56,871 nucleotides of DNA from an archaeon (GCA_024653905.1 JANLGZ010000070.1:1-56871), one strand, 5' to 3'. Counted from the first letter of the stretch, positions 6,852 to 15,988 are shown. The notes: generated from the sequence alone by a model not told the origin. Program-made: numbers and translations.

Positions 6852-7598
6852 CTACTCAGATTCAATTCTTGGAGCAAGGAAATAAACTAACTTTCCTTCT
6901 CCAACTGAATAAGAAATTTCTACTGGTGCATTTGTTTTGAGTTTTACTGTTACCTCAGTATCAGCTGATGCTGCTTTGGTTACGCTAACTAAATAATCTA
7001 AAGGAAACATTGCTCTTGTTTCATCACTTGCTTTTAATGAAATAACTGCCTCATCCTTATTACTATAAATGTTTTCTAAATTTCCTTTGCTTGAATTAGC
7101 TCTAACAATAAAAGAATCATTTTCAACAAGCAATAAAATATGAGTAGAAATTAAATTAGCGTCTTTAAAAGAATCCACCAAAGCATCTGCCCTGATTTTT
7201 ATTTCTGCATCAAAATCTATTTTTGGCAGAGGCAAATCAGCTATTGAAATATCCAAAAGCGGAATTGAAAAACTTCTTTTTGATTTTCCCAAAAAAACAA
7301 CAGTTAATTTTGACTTATCTCCTGAAATTGAAAGTTCTAAAGAATCAGTGCTTTTAGCTCTTGACATAACCTGATTCAAATAATTAAGGTCAACACCAAT
7401 ACTTGTTGGTTCTTTTACTTCAAGTTTTTTGAAAGCTTTTTTAGGTAACTGAAAATCAACAAGAGAAATCTGAGAAGGATCAGTAGCTTTCAAGCTTAAC
7501 CCATTTTCATCAATCTTGAACTCTGCCTCATCCACAAGCACAGCTATCCCATCAACAAATTTCTTGAAAACCGCTGCATTATCGAATATCAATTCCAT
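6852..7598 (-). CDS. pcn: DNA polymerase sliding clamp PCNA (copy 2)
   Basis: Second PCNA paralogue, 248 residues from the ATG at 7598 (MELIFDNAAVFKKFVDGIAV). An in-frame GTG at 7643 overlapping the signal peptidase stop would add 15 residues, but PCNA proteins begin at this MELIF strand, and AAGTGAT precedes the ATG as a plausible ribosome binding site. Family features are LKATDPSQISLVDFQLP (about 37-53), a central RAKSTDSLEL region, SFSIPLLD, and the C-terminal strand GKLVYFLAPRIESE. Compared with copy 1 it keeps the fold but differs in most surface residues. It follows signal peptidase in an overlapping or nearly contiguous arrangement. Confidence 0.93.
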   Translation of the reverse strand: MELIFDNAAVFKKFVDGIAVLVDEAEFKIDENGLSLKATDPSQISLVDFQLPKKAFKKLEVKEPTSIGVDLNYLNQVMSRAKSTDSLELSISGDKSKLTVVFLGKSKRSFSIPLLDISIADLPLPKIDFDAEIKIRADALVDSFKDANLISTHILLLVENDSFIVRANSSKGNLENIYSNKDEAVISLKASDETRAMFPLDYLVSVTKAASADTEVTVKLKTNAPVEISYSVGEGKLVYFLAPRIESE

Positions 7599-7639
7599 TT
7601 TATCACTTAGTAATTGCCTTGGCAAAGGGTTAAAAGCAT

Positions 7640-8560
7640 TCACACAAAGCCAGCAAGCATAGCTCTTTCAGAGGGTTCAAATGTGGTTATGCACTTATCA
7701 AGCGAAACATTACCTCTTTGGGATAAGCCTATACAGTTGAAAACCCATGGAAGGTCATCAAAAATAATGAGTTTTATATGCCCTATTAAAGGCAGGTGGA
7801 ATAAGTATTTTCCTCTGAGGTTTTCCACAGGAATAGGAGCAAGTACAATACAATCATTCCCACTAGAACTACAATCCTGATCCATCCGGTTATTGTTATC
7901 TCCCATGGTTAAAAGAAATTGCCCATCAGGGGCATTGATTTTCAAAACAGCCCTGTGAATTATATCTTGTTTTCTTAATGGAGAAAAGTAAACCACTATT
8001 GGTCCTTTTTCATCAAACTCAAATTCATCAGAACCAATTTTTATTGAAGCGTCTCTTTTAACCCCTGAACTATTAACGCGCTTTCCAATAACAGCATATT
8101 CACGGAGCAGTTTATCTTTTATTGGAAAATCCACATTTGCTTCAGTCAATCGCATTGAACCAGCACCGGTAAGAATTACTATATCTCCTCTGTAAAGAAT
8201 CGGCTCCATGGACCCGGAAAAAACAATTACTAATGGAGCGTTGGTGCCTAGCAAAAATGACAAAACAAAATTGTAAAGAACAAATGCAAATATGAAAGCA
8301 GAAACAAGGTACACTGAAAGAGTAATTGCTTCTTCTTTTTCAAAAAAGAAAAGATAAATGTAAACTATCCCAAGAAGACCTACAATGGTAATTGAGAAAC
8401 CAAATACAATTGAAATCAATAAAGAAAGAATCAGGTAACTTGAAATGAAAACCCCCCATTGGAGTTTCTGATCAAGTGCGTTTATTTTTGGAAGCAGAAA
8501 AAAATCAATATAAGTAAATGGATCTAACCATTTTAGTTTTTCTTTTATTTTCTTAAACAT
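7640..8560 (-). CDS. Signal peptidase I (archaeal/ER type, S26B)
   Basis: Membrane serine protease that removes signal peptides from secreted proteins. The archaeal/ER-type Ser-His arrangement is visible: Ser117 in FSGSMEP and His202 in IIHRAVL (His replacing the bacterial Lys), with the acidic residue in MGDNNNR (D221). Three hydrophobic segments before the catalytic Ser (about 35-55, 55-73, 82-104) form a membrane-embedded N-terminus, longer than usual. The C-terminal part (about 250-306) contains another hydrophobic stretch, HLPLIGHIKLIIF, and three Cys. It would process the Sec-type signal peptides seen at 18141. Class III prepilins instead use the A24 peptidase at 53304. Confidence 0.88.
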   Translation of the reverse strand: MFKKIKEKLKWLDPFTYIDFFLLPKINALDQKLQWGVFISSYLILSLLISIVFGFSITIVGLLGIVYIYLFFFEKEEAITLSVYLVSAFIFAFVLYNFVLSFLLGTNAPLVIVFSGSMEPILYRGDIVILTGAGSMRLTEANVDFPIKDKLLREYAVIGKRVNSSGVKRDASIKIGSDEFEFDEKGPIVVYFSPLRKQDIIHRAVLKINAPDGQFLLTMGDNNNRMDQDCSSSGNDCIVLAPIPVENLRGKYLFHLPLIGHIKLIIFDDLPWVFNCIGLSQRGNVSLDKCITTFEPSERAMLAGFV

Positions 8561-8599
8561 AGAGAAAAATCAATGTGAAACTATTTAAGTTGTTTCCCT

Positions 8600-8875
8600 T
8601 TACTTTACTGTTTTTTTAATGTTTTTTTCAAACTCATCAAGGTCTTTCTCTACTTCTTTTGAAGCATCTTCCAAAACTTTCTTTGGAGTTTTCCCTTTTG
8701 TTTTCAAAACAAATTTTGCTTTTTTGTCATTTGGATGTTCAACAAGATATGAAACAAACTCAACTGCAGAGTTATCCAAAAGTTTTTGTTTCAAAAGATT
8801 AGGAAAACTGTGCTTTTCTCCTTCCAAAATAAACTCGGCATAATCTTTTTCGTTTTTTATTACATCTATTTTCAT
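8600..8875 (-). CDS. rpoL: DNA-directed RNA polymerase subunit L (Rpb11-like)
   Basis: Small assembly subunit that pairs with RpoD (Rpb3-like). I choose the ATG at 8875 (91 residues, MKIDVIKNEKDYAEFILEGE). GAGGTGA lies 5 nt upstream and overlaps the csl4 stop, whereas the in-frame GTG at 8884 has no such site and would add only VRL. The Rpb11 signature is the HSFPNLLKQKLL segment with a later AKFVLKTKGKTPKKVLEDA. Csl4-RpoL adjacency is seen in other archaea. The C-terminus is a charged helix. Confidence 0.92.
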   Translation of the reverse strand: MKIDVIKNEKDYAEFILEGEKHSFPNLLKQKLLDNSAVEFVSYLVEHPNDKKAKFVLKTKGKTPKKVLEDASKEVEKDLDEFEKNIKKTVK

Positions 8876-8880
8876 CAATC

Positions 8881-9459
8881 TCACCTCAAAGCATACAAAC
8901 TTGAAATTTTTCTTTCCTCAGAGTCTCCGGTTACTGTATCTCTTAATTTATTATCAATCAAAACCAAAGGTTTTCTTGACCTGACTCCATAAGCTTTCAC
9001 AACACCAAATTCAGGTTCTTTGGAACCAAGTTCTATGTTGTAAGAAGTTACATCTAAAACTCTTGCCCTTATGATGTCTCCTGCCCTATACATCGTGTCA
9101 ATGGAATCAACATAAGCATCAGCAATATTTGAAATTGCAAGAGAAGCATTTCTGTTATGAACAGTTCTGTTTTCACCGTCTTTTTCAGCAGAAATTACTT
9201 CTACTAAAACAGCATTTGTTTTTACAGAAGAAACCCTTCCATAAACAATACTTCCTTTTTCAATAAGTTTAACACTTCTTGAAAACTTTTCAACACTAGC
9301 TTCATGATTATCAGAATCGAGTTTTTTTACTCCGACTGAATCAGCATAAACGCTTCCTTCATCGTCCTCAAATGCATGGTTCCCTGCCATGAATTCTTCT
9401 TCATATGCAAGAAATTCGCCTGGTATAACTAAATCATCTTTTTTCAAAAAATCCCTCAA
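8881..9459 (-). CDS. csl4: Exosome RNA-binding subunit Csl4
   Basis: Cap subunit of the archaeal RNA exosome, which recruits and threads RNA into the Rrp41/Rrp42 ring. The 192-residue chain has the N-terminal domain (VIPGEFLAYEEEFMAG, about 11-26) and an S1 domain (about 68-147, KGSIVYGRVSSVKTNAVLVEV ... GDIIRARVLDVT). Archaeal Csl4 normally ends in a Cys4 zinc ribbon. Here the equivalent end (KLRDTVTGDSEERKISSLY) keeps the frame and the RKIS...Y ending, but the whole protein contains no cysteine. Zinc binding must therefore be lost. It is the first gene of a csl4-rpoL pair and is divergent from the SpoIIM-like gene. Confidence 0.9.
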   Translation of the reverse strand: MRDFLKKDDLVIPGEFLAYEEEFMAGNHAFEDDEGSVYADSVGVKKLDSDNHEASVEKFSRSVKLIEKGSIVYGRVSSVKTNAVLVEVISAEKDGENRTVHNRNASLAISNIADAYVDSIDTMYRAGDIIRARVLDVTSYNIELGSKEPEFGVVKAYGVRSRKPLVLIDNKLRDTVTGDSEERKISSLYALR

Positions 9460-9499
9460 AAAATAGGCTCTTTCTAAGAATAACTTCCTTCTAGAAATG

Positions 9500-9508
9500 T
9501 ATATAAAT
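9500..9508 (+). promoter_or_regulatory. TATA-like box of the SpoIIM-like gene
   Basis: TATATAAAT is centred about 28 bp before the ATG at 9532, the spacing expected for an archaeal TATA box driving a leaderless mRNA. No ribosome binding site precedes the ATG. Confidence 0.5.
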
Positions 9509-9531
9509 TACTATGATTTAATTGAAGTGGC

Positions 9532-10500
9532 ATGGTACTTGAATCTATCACTAGTTTAAATCTCGCTGAAAAACACCCAATAGCCCTGTTTTTTACTGCT
9601 TTCATAATGACCACAATAGCCATGTTTGTCAGCTATAAGCTATTTCCCTCCAGTAGCGCTGTACTCACAATAGCCTTTGTAACGATTGTTTTTATGCCAC
9701 TGATGCATAATATGTTCAAAAAAGAGGAAATCAAAGAAGTTGATGAAAAAGACATTCCTTTTGCATTTATAGCAACCCATTTTAATGTCATTCATATTTA
9801 CAGCTGGATTTTCATAGGAATGATTGTAGCATACACTTTCTGGGGCGTAGCTCTTCCCGATAATAATGAAAATTGCACGAGTTTTGGGTGTTTTCTGCCC
9901 GCAAAACAAGACGTATTTTTAGAGCAATATAGAGTCCATGGAAAAATAACCGGTAAAATAGTCGGAGAAACTGAATGCTTTAATGAAAAGAGCAAAAGTT
10001 TTGGCTCATGTTTTGAATTAATATTTGTAAACAATTCGTGGGTCATGGTGCTGGCAATAATATTCTCTTTAATATGGGGAGCAGGAGCAATATTTCTTCT
10101 TGGCTGGAACGCATCAGTAATAGGATTATTTTTGGCAATGGAAATAACTGCAAAAAGCCTTGATGCGGGAATCGTACGAGCCTTGGGTTATCTGCCTCAT
10201 GGAATTCCTGAAATAATGGCTTATTTTATTGCTGCAATAATAGGCGGAATTATTTCTGCTGCAATTTCCAAAAAAACATTCCAACCACACGAACTAAGAA
10301 TAGTTGCAATTGATACCTGTCTTTTACTATTATTAGCAACAATAACTCTGTTCATAGGCGCATTCATTGAGACAGCGAGTATATTCAACTACTTTGATGC
10401 CGCCCTCGGAGGAATAATAGCATTCGCAGCACTCTTCTTCATACTTTATATTCCTGGGGTTAGATACAAGATTAATAAAATCAGGAAAGAGAAAATTTAG
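9532..10500 (+). CDS. SpoIIM-like (DUF95) integral membrane protein
   Basis: A 322-residue polytopic protein with about six to seven hydrophobic segments. The second half carries the DUF95/SpoIIM-family pattern: NNSWVMVLAIIFSLIWGAGAIFLLGWNASVIG followed by LGYLPHGIPEIMAYFIAAIIGG, at about 168-245 (given here in pieces). The family occurs widely in archaea with unknown function; the name comes from the distant Bacillus sporulation protein. A Cys-containing external loop (about residues 115-162, four Cys) might hold disulphides. The gene converges on the SPFH gene with a 4-bp overlap. Confidence 0.75.
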   Translation: MVLESITSLNLAEKHPIALFFTAFIMTTIAMFVSYKLFPSSSAVLTIAFVTIVFMPLMHNMFKKEEIKEVDEKDIPFAFIATHFNVIHIYSWIFIGMIVAYTFWGVALPDNNENCTSFGCFLPAKQDVFLEQYRVHGKITGKIVGETECFNEKSKSFGSCFELIFVNNSWVMVLAIIFSLIWGAGAIFLLGWNASVIGLFLAMEITAKSLDAGIVRALGYLPHGIPEIMAYFIAAIIGGIISAAISKKTFQPHELRIVAIDTCLLLLLATITLFIGAFIETASIFNYFDAALGGIIAFAALFFILYIPGVRYKINKIRKEKI

Positions 10501-11429
10501 TTCTTCTTTTTCAAAAATGCTTTTATTGCAGGCGCATATTGTTTCATTAGAGCTTCAAGTTCTTCAGGCGACATGTTTTTTGATGAAAGTGAACTCGCGA
10601 GTTTTGTAAGCTCCATTGGAAAAATGAATTTTGTTGATTTGCCTTCTCCTAATTTTTCAAGAGCCTGAATATAATAATAAGCAAGAGACTTATCATTCAG
10701 TTCCATTGTTGCTGCTTTTACAGCTTCAATTTCTGCTTGTTTAGCTTTTGCTCCTTCCATTCTAGCAAGTTTTTTTTGCACAGCTGCTTTTTGTTCGTGC
10801 ATTGCACTAATAACTGTTTTTGGAATCTGGATATCTTTTATTGCAACCTCTTCAATTTGAATACCCCACTTTTGAGCAAGCCTTTCAAGCTCAACTCTTA
10901 AATCCTTATTCAATTCTTCAATACTTGAAATTAATTCCGCAAGTGTCAAAGAACCGGCTTTATCCCTGATTAAACCAATAACAAAGTGTTCAGAAGCCTC
11001 GATATAATCCACAACCTCAATAACACTGTTTATCACAGATGCATTGTCCTTTCTGACCCTAAGATAAACAACCGCATCAATAGTAACCTCTACATTATCC
11101 TCGGTTACAATGTCCTGTTTTGGAATATCTATTGTTCTTGTTCTGGTATCCACAATAACCGCACTTTCAAGAGGAGGGATAATTACTGCCCAGCCAGGCC
11201 CAGCAACTCTTTTGACTTTTCCAAACCTAAATACAACAGCTCTTTCATAATCTTTCAGAGTAAGCAGGTAATCAAACCTTGCGAACAAAAAAAGTATTAT
11301 AAGTATAGGAATTATCCACAAAGCATTATCCGCAATAAACTGGAAATTATTAATAAGTACAAAAAGCACTGTTACAGCAAAAATGAACAATATTATGAAA
11401 ACAAAGAATTTCACGTTGTCTGACGGCAA
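10497..11429 (-). CDS. SPFH/stomatin-prohibitin family membrane protein
   Basis: A 310-residue member of the stomatin/prohibitin (slipin) group. Two N-terminal hydrophobic segments (about 7-28 and 33-52) anchor it. The SPFH domain follows with the typical DYERAVVFRFGKVKRVAGPGW (written here up to W), IPKQDIVTEDNVEVTIDAVV, RDKAGSLTLAEL and a coiled-coil region rich in Ala/Lys/Glu (MHEQKAAVQKKLARMEGAKAKQ). These proteins form membrane-associated rings that organise microdomains and are often partners of NfeD-type or membrane proteases. No NfeD gene is adjacent; the membrane protease LonB is about 1.3 kb away. Confidence 0.9.
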   Translation of the reverse strand: MPSDNVKFFVFIILFIFAVTVLFVLINNFQFIADNALWIIPILIILFLFARFDYLLTLKDYERAVVFRFGKVKRVAGPGWAVIIPPLESAVIVDTRTRTIDIPKQDIVTEDNVEVTIDAVVYLRVRKDNASVINSVIEVVDYIEASEHFVIGLIRDKAGSLTLAELISSIEELNKDLRVELERLAQKWGIQIEEVAIKDIQIPKTVISAMHEQKAAVQKKLARMEGAKAKQAEIEAVKAATMELNDKSLAYYYIQALEKLGEGKSTKFIFPMELTKLASSLSSKNMSPEELEALMKQYAPAIKAFLKKKN

Positions 11430-11514
11430 TTATGATCACTAAACCCTATTTAATTCTCTTTTATATATAAGGTTATATACAATTAATTCATTTAAATACA
11501 TAAGTGATGATCAA

Positions 11515-12750
11515 ATGATAAAAAACGAGAGTTTATTGGTATTATGCGTTGACCGAGACAACGATCTTGGAAAAAAAGTAGGCATAAATGGACCAATATT
11601 AGGCAGATCTGATTGTATAAAAGCAGCAGCAAAACTCGCGCTTAATGATCCTACAGATTCTGATTCAAACAGTATTTTTGGGGCTGTGAAAAAATTTGAT
11701 GAAGTAAAAAACCATTCAAATGCACAAGTTGCTATACTAACAGGATATGGAAAAACAGGTTTTGAATCAGACCACAAAATTGTTCAACAGCTTGATGAGG
11801 TACTTGATAAGTTTCCCGCAACAGGTGTTGTTCTTGTTACTGATGGTGCTGAAGATGATCAGGTTATTCCAATCATTCAGGGAAGAGTTCCGATAGTTTC
11901 AAAAGAAACAATTATTGTAAAGCAGGCATCAGAGGTTGAATCAACTTATTACACAATAAAACAGGTTTTGAAAGACCCTGATTTTACAAGAGCTTTCATT
12001 TTAGTTCCTGGAATTGTTGTACTGCTTTGGGGAATTTTAGCGTTTGCAGGGGCTGAAAAATTATTTTTCCAAAGTATGCTGATTGTTGTTGGTTCTTATT
12101 TAATTTTGAAAGGAACTGGATTAGAAGACAAAATTGCAGGAGCAATTTACACAGTAACCAAAAGCATGTCATTACAAAGAGTAAGTTTTCCTTTTTACTT
12201 GATGACGATTTTGTTATTCATAATTGGTTCATGGGCAGCATTTACAGAATTCAATACTCTAGGAAGTAATGTTTTCACAAGAGCTTCGGGAGCGGTTGGG
12301 CAAATACTTTTATTTTTAGTTTTAAGTTCGATTTCATTTGTAGTTGGAAAAAGTGTTGATGCAATACAACTCAAAAAAGCATACCTCATCAGAAAATACT
12401 TTGTAACAGGAGCTGCAGTATTCATACTTTGGTTTATTATGGATGCAACAAGACAAGTAATAGTTGGAGCACCATACGCTGATCTTGCATGGTTCAGTTC
12501 AAATGTATTAGCAAGCTTTGTATTCGGCGTAATAACTTACAAAATATCACAAGTGCTTGATTTAAGGAAAAAAATAACCGAACTATTAATTGGTCTGCCA
12601 GTATATAGCAAAGATGAAAAGTGGATTGGGGCTGTTGAATCAATCAAAAGAAAAGACAGCATTACTTTTACCAATAAGAAAACAAACAAAACAATGAATA
12701 TAAAAGAAGGACAATTTATTTTAAGCGAAGGAAGAGTAATACTGAACTAA
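11515..12750 (+). CDS. DUF373 family membrane protein
   Basis: A 411-residue protein matching the archaeal DUF373 pattern. The N-terminal soluble domain starts LLVLCVDRDNDLGKKVGING and includes GRSDCIKAAAKLALNDPTDSD, ILTGYGKTG and VVLVTDGAEDDQ (about residues 8-125). Five to six transmembrane segments follow (about 160-340). A small C-terminal domain (YSKDEKWIGAVESIKRKD) resembles a PRC-barrel-like fold. Function is unknown; the conserved Asp-rich N-terminal domain suggests a ligand- or nucleotide-binding role, which is inference only. The start is the first ATG after a TATA-rich stretch (TTTAAATAC about 22-27 bp upstream). It is divergent from the SPFH gene. Confidence 0.82.
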   Translation: MIKNESLLVLCVDRDNDLGKKVGINGPILGRSDCIKAAAKLALNDPTDSDSNSIFGAVKKFDEVKNHSNAQVAILTGYGKTGFESDHKIVQQLDEVLDKFPATGVVLVTDGAEDDQVIPIIQGRVPIVSKETIIVKQASEVESTYYTIKQVLKDPDFTRAFILVPGIVVLLWGILAFAGAEKLFFQSMLIVVGSYLILKGTGLEDKIAGAIYTVTKSMSLQRVSFPFYLMTILLFIIGSWAAFTEFNTLGSNVFTRASGAVGQILLFLVLSSISFVVGKSVDAIQLKKAYLIRKYFVTGAAVFILWFIMDATRQVIVGAPYADLAWFSSNVLASFVFGVITYKISQVLDLRKKITELLIGLPVYSKDEKWIGAVESIKRKDSITFTNKKTNKTMNIKEGQFILSEGRVILN

Positions 12751-12768
12751 TTTTTTAAATAAAAAAAC

Positions 12769-14676
12769 TTAATTAGCAGTTTTTGTTTCTTTCAAAACTT
12801 TGGTTAAATTCAATTTCATTAATTTTTTCAAACTTGTTAGTAACTTGGTTTTTTCTGCACCTTTAACAAATGCATGCTCAAGAACTTCTGAAAGATTTTT
12901 CACGGGAATAATTTTAACTTTTTTCAATCGTTCCTCTGACAAAACAACATCAGCAAGGTTCGAATAAGGAATTATTACTTCCTTAAAACCAGCATCAACC
13001 GCAGCAGTAATTTTAGAAGTAATACCCCCAACAGGCATGACTTCACCTCTTACACTTAATGAACCTGTCATTGCAAGATTTTGCTTTATTGGAATTCTTT
13101 CCAAAGCAGAAACAACAGCAGTAGCAACACTCACAGATGCTGAATCCCCTTCAACCCCACTATAAGACTGCAAAAACTGAATGTGTAAATCGTGCTTGAA
13201 AATATCCTTTCCTGAAAGTTTCTTTATTATAGCTGAAACATTCTGCACAGCTTCTCTTGCAATTTCTCCAAGTTTTCCAGTTGCAATAATTTTTCCCTCA
13301 GCACTTGATTGTGCAGGCGCAATTTCTGCTTCAATAGGCATAATCAAACCTGCATCCCCATCAGCCATAACAGCTAAACCATTAACCCTGCCAATAGCAC
13401 TTCCTTCAAAATGATAAACATCATAATCTTTTTTATCCTCAATTATCTTTTGAACCATTTGTTGTTCAAGAGTTCTTGCTGATACTTTCGCTTCAATAAC
13501 ATCCTGAGCAGTAACAAGAGCATGATTTTTTTCAATAGAAAGATCTCCCGCAGCTCTTATCAACCCGCCAAGATCACGAAGTTTAAGAGTTAACTTATTC
13601 TTTTTTCCAGCACGTCTTCTTGCCTCAAAAATAATTTCATTAACCGCATCCATTGCAAAGTGCGGAATCTTGCGATCATTAATAACTTCCTGCGCAATAA
13701 ACTGCACAATTTTATTCCTATTATCCTCAGTATCATTCATTTCAATATTCATATAAGCTTCATAACCATAACCTCTAATTCTGCTTCTCAATGCAGGATG
13801 AACTTTTTCTAAATCCTTATAATTTCCTGCTGCAACTAAAACAAAATCACAAGGAATTGGATCTGTTCGAGTCATAGCACCAGAAGACATTTCAGACTGA
13901 CCAGTAATAGAATATTTTTTTTCCTGCATTGCTGTTAAGAGTTCCTGCTGGGATTTCATTGAAAGAGTTGCAATTTCATCCACAAACAAAACACCGCCAG
14001 AAGCCTTGTGAATCATTCCAGGTTCAACCCTTAAATGCGCAGGAGTTCCAAGGCCGCCGCTTTGCAATGGGTCGTGGCGAACATCACCTAAAAGAGCACC
14101 AGCTCTTGCACCTGTTGCTTCAAAAAAAGGAGCAATCTTTTTTGTAGCATTATTAATCAAAAGTTTTGGAGTAATTGCCCCAGATTTCATTTTAACCTGT
14201 GCACCCAAAGCAAAACCAATCATCAAAAATCCACCAAGAATTAATGTTGCAGCATAAACAACATCAGGCATAAAACCTAAAGTCCAAACAACATAACTCA
14301 AAATAAACCAGCCCAAAGGAAGAATCATTCCAAGCAAACGCATGTTGTCTTCCTGTGCTTTATTTTCAAGTCTTGATTGTTCCAAAACTTTTTTTCCATG
14401 ACCTGCTTTTACAACTCTTACTTTTGGATTATTTTGGTCTTCTTCATTAGGATAAATAAGAACATCAACAAGTCTTTGCAAAGGCATTATTTCTGACATT
14501 GCTTTTGCAAGCATTGACTTTCCAGTCCCAGGAATTCCAATAAGCAAAACATTTCTCTTCTGAACTGCCGCTTTTCTGATTAATTCAACTGTTTTTTCCT
14601 GGCCTATAATCTGATCTAACAATAATTTAGGAACTTGAACTTCTTTTGTTGATTTTAGTTTAAGTAAGTCAGCCAT
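12769..14676 (-). CDS. lonB: Archaeal membrane-anchored Lon protease LonB
   Basis: ATP-dependent protease of the membrane, replacing FtsH in archaea. The domains in order are the AAA+ domain with Walker A GIPGTGKS (residues 47-54), an insert with two transmembrane helices (about 112-158, MRLLGMILPLGWFILSYVVW and the next helix), Walker B VLFVDEIATL, and a C-terminal protease domain with a Ser-Lys dyad (Ser512 in EGDSASV, Lys555 in GGITSKITAA). Length of 635 residues is typical. TATA-like TTTATATATA lies very close upstream. It converges on DUF373 with an 18-bp gap and is divergent from RNase Z. Confidence 0.95.
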   Translation of the reverse strand: MADLLKLKSTKEVQVPKLLLDQIIGQEKTVELIRKAAVQKRNVLLIGIPGTGKSMLAKAMSEIMPLQRLVDVLIYPNEEDQNNPKVRVVKAGHGKKVLEQSRLENKAQEDNMRLLGMILPLGWFILSYVVWTLGFMPDVVYAATLILGGFLMIGFALGAQVKMKSGAITPKLLINNATKKIAPFFEATGARAGALLGDVRHDPLQSGGLGTPAHLRVEPGMIHKASGGVLFVDEIATLSMKSQQELLTAMQEKKYSITGQSEMSSGAMTRTDPIPCDFVLVAAGNYKDLEKVHPALRSRIRGYGYEAYMNIEMNDTEDNRNKIVQFIAQEVINDRKIPHFAMDAVNEIIFEARRRAGKKNKLTLKLRDLGGLIRAAGDLSIEKNHALVTAQDVIEAKVSARTLEQQMVQKIIEDKKDYDVYHFEGSAIGRVNGLAVMADGDAGLIMPIEAEIAPAQSSAEGKIIATGKLGEIAREAVQNVSAIIKKLSGKDIFKHDLHIQFLQSYSGVEGDSASVSVATAVVSALERIPIKQNLAMTGSLSVRGEVMPVGGITSKITAAVDAGFKEVIIPYSNLADVVLSEERLKKVKIIPVKNLSEVLEHAFVKGAEKTKLLTSLKKLMKLNLTKVLKETKTAN

Positions 14677-14740
14677 ATTATAGTATATATAAAAGAGAAT
14701 GAATTAAATAGTTTGCTAGAACAATCTAAACTGATTAACC

Positions 14741-15655
14741 ATGAGTGATAAAGCAAAAATAGTTTTTTTAGGTACTAGTGCCTCAACACCCACAAAGAAC
14801 CGCGGATTAAACAGCGTAGTGATACGCTTTGAAGGAGAATGGCTGCTTTTTGATATTCCTGAAGGAACACAAAGGCAAATGATGAAATCAAAAGTAAGTT
14901 ATTTGAAAATAAACCATGTTTTTATTTCACATTTCCACGCAGACCACATTCTTGGTTTAAGCGGTTTACTTGCAACAATGAACATTCACGGAAGAGACTG
15001 GCCAATAACAATTTATGGTCCTAAAGGGATAGAGGAAAAGGTTGATTCAATGCTGAAAATTGCAATGCTGACCCCTGGATTTGATGTTAAAACTGTAGAG
15101 GTTAAGAAAGGAATAATTCTGAAAGAAGAAAAGTTTTCGATTACAGCAACACCACTTAATCATGAAATTGAATGCTTTGGTTACATATTTAAAGAAAAAG
15201 ATAAGGAAGGAGAATTTAACAGGCAAAAAGCAATTAAGCTTGGAGTTCCAATTGGGCCTTTGTTTAGTGATTTGCAGAAAGGAAAAAAAGTGAAAGTTGA
15301 TGGAAAAACAATTAACCCGGAAGATGTTCTGGATGTAAGTAAGGCAAAGCCTGGAAGGAAAATTTCACTGATTTTTGATACACTTCCTTCAAAAAATTAT
15401 TACAAAGCAATAGAGAATTCTGATATTTTAATTCACGAATCTTCATTTTTGGATCAAATGAAAGAACGCGCCAAAGAAACAATGCATTCAACCGCTCTGC
15501 AAGCTGGAGAAGTTGCTAAAGAAACAAATGCAAAAAAACTAATTTTATTCCATTTGAGTGCAAGGCATAAAGAAAACGAAAAATTTGAACACGAAGCAAG
15601 AACAGCTTTTCCGAATGTAGAAGTAGCAAAAGATTTAATGGAAATCGAACTTTGA
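14741..15655 (+). CDS. rnz: Ribonuclease Z (tRNA 3'-processing endonuclease)
   Basis: Metallo-beta-lactamase-fold enzyme that cuts 3' trailers from pre-tRNA. The metal motif HFHADH is at residues 64-69, with GLSGLLATM behind it. Further ligands are in TPLNHEIECFGY, LIFDTLPS and the late HLSARH. The 304-residue length is the short RNase Z form. The N-terminus VFLGTSASTPTKNRG is the family start. Transcription is divergent from lonB. Confidence 0.93.
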   Translation: MSDKAKIVFLGTSASTPTKNRGLNSVVIRFEGEWLLFDIPEGTQRQMMKSKVSYLKINHVFISHFHADHILGLSGLLATMNIHGRDWPITIYGPKGIEEKVDSMLKIAMLTPGFDVKTVEVKKGIILKEEKFSITATPLNHEIECFGYIFKEKDKEGEFNRQKAIKLGVPIGPLFSDLQKGKKVKVDGKTINPEDVLDVSKAKPGRKISLIFDTLPSKNYYKAIENSDILIHESSFLDQMKERAKETMHSTALQAGEVAKETNAKKLILFHLSARHKENEKFEHEARTAFPNVEVAKDLMEIEL

Positions 15656-15784
15656 AATTAAATTATTTCAAAGCTAAAGCAGATATTCAAAGAACACGTT
15701 GAAGACAGACGATTTTAGAATAATTCTGCCGGAAAGAAAAGCATAAAAATAGTTTACTTATATTACTTAAATAAGGTGATTTTA

Positions 15785-15988
15785 ATGGTTAATATGACGC
15801 TGGCGGTTAAGGAAAAAACCCATGCAGTAATAAAAAGGCACCCTGAAATAAAGTGGACTGAAGTCGCAAGGCAGGCTATCGAAAAGAAAGCGGCTTTGCT
15901 AGAATCGGAAAAGGACGAGTGGAGAAAATATGCTTTAAAGCATGCACTGGAAGACTGGGATGATGCTGATGAACTCATCGATTATTGA
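15785..15988 (+). CDS. Antitoxin of a toxin-antitoxin pair (VapB/CopG-like)
   Basis: A 67-residue protein. The ATG at 15785 follows AAGGTGAT by 4 nt; the upstream in-frame GTG at 15776 is part of that site. The N-terminus has a short beta-strand (MTLAVKEKTH) and then RHPEIKWTEVARQAIEKKAA, a pattern common in archaeal VapB-like antitoxins with a ribbon-helix-helix DNA-binding domain. The acidic C-terminus (LEDWDDADELIDY) would wrap the toxin. It overlaps the toxin gene by 20 bp. The pair probably autoregulates its promoter (TTATATTACTTAAAT about 20-30 bp upstream). Confidence 0.8.
   Translation: MVNMTLAVKEKTHAVIKRHPEIKWTEVARQAIEKKAALLESEKDEWRKYALKHALEDWDDADELIDY

Noticed and set aside
7599..7643. 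GTG start of PCNA-2 overlapping the signal peptidase stop
   Set aside because: PCNA begins at the MELIF strand; the 15 extra residues have no family counterpart, and AAGTGAT before the ATG supports the shorter form.
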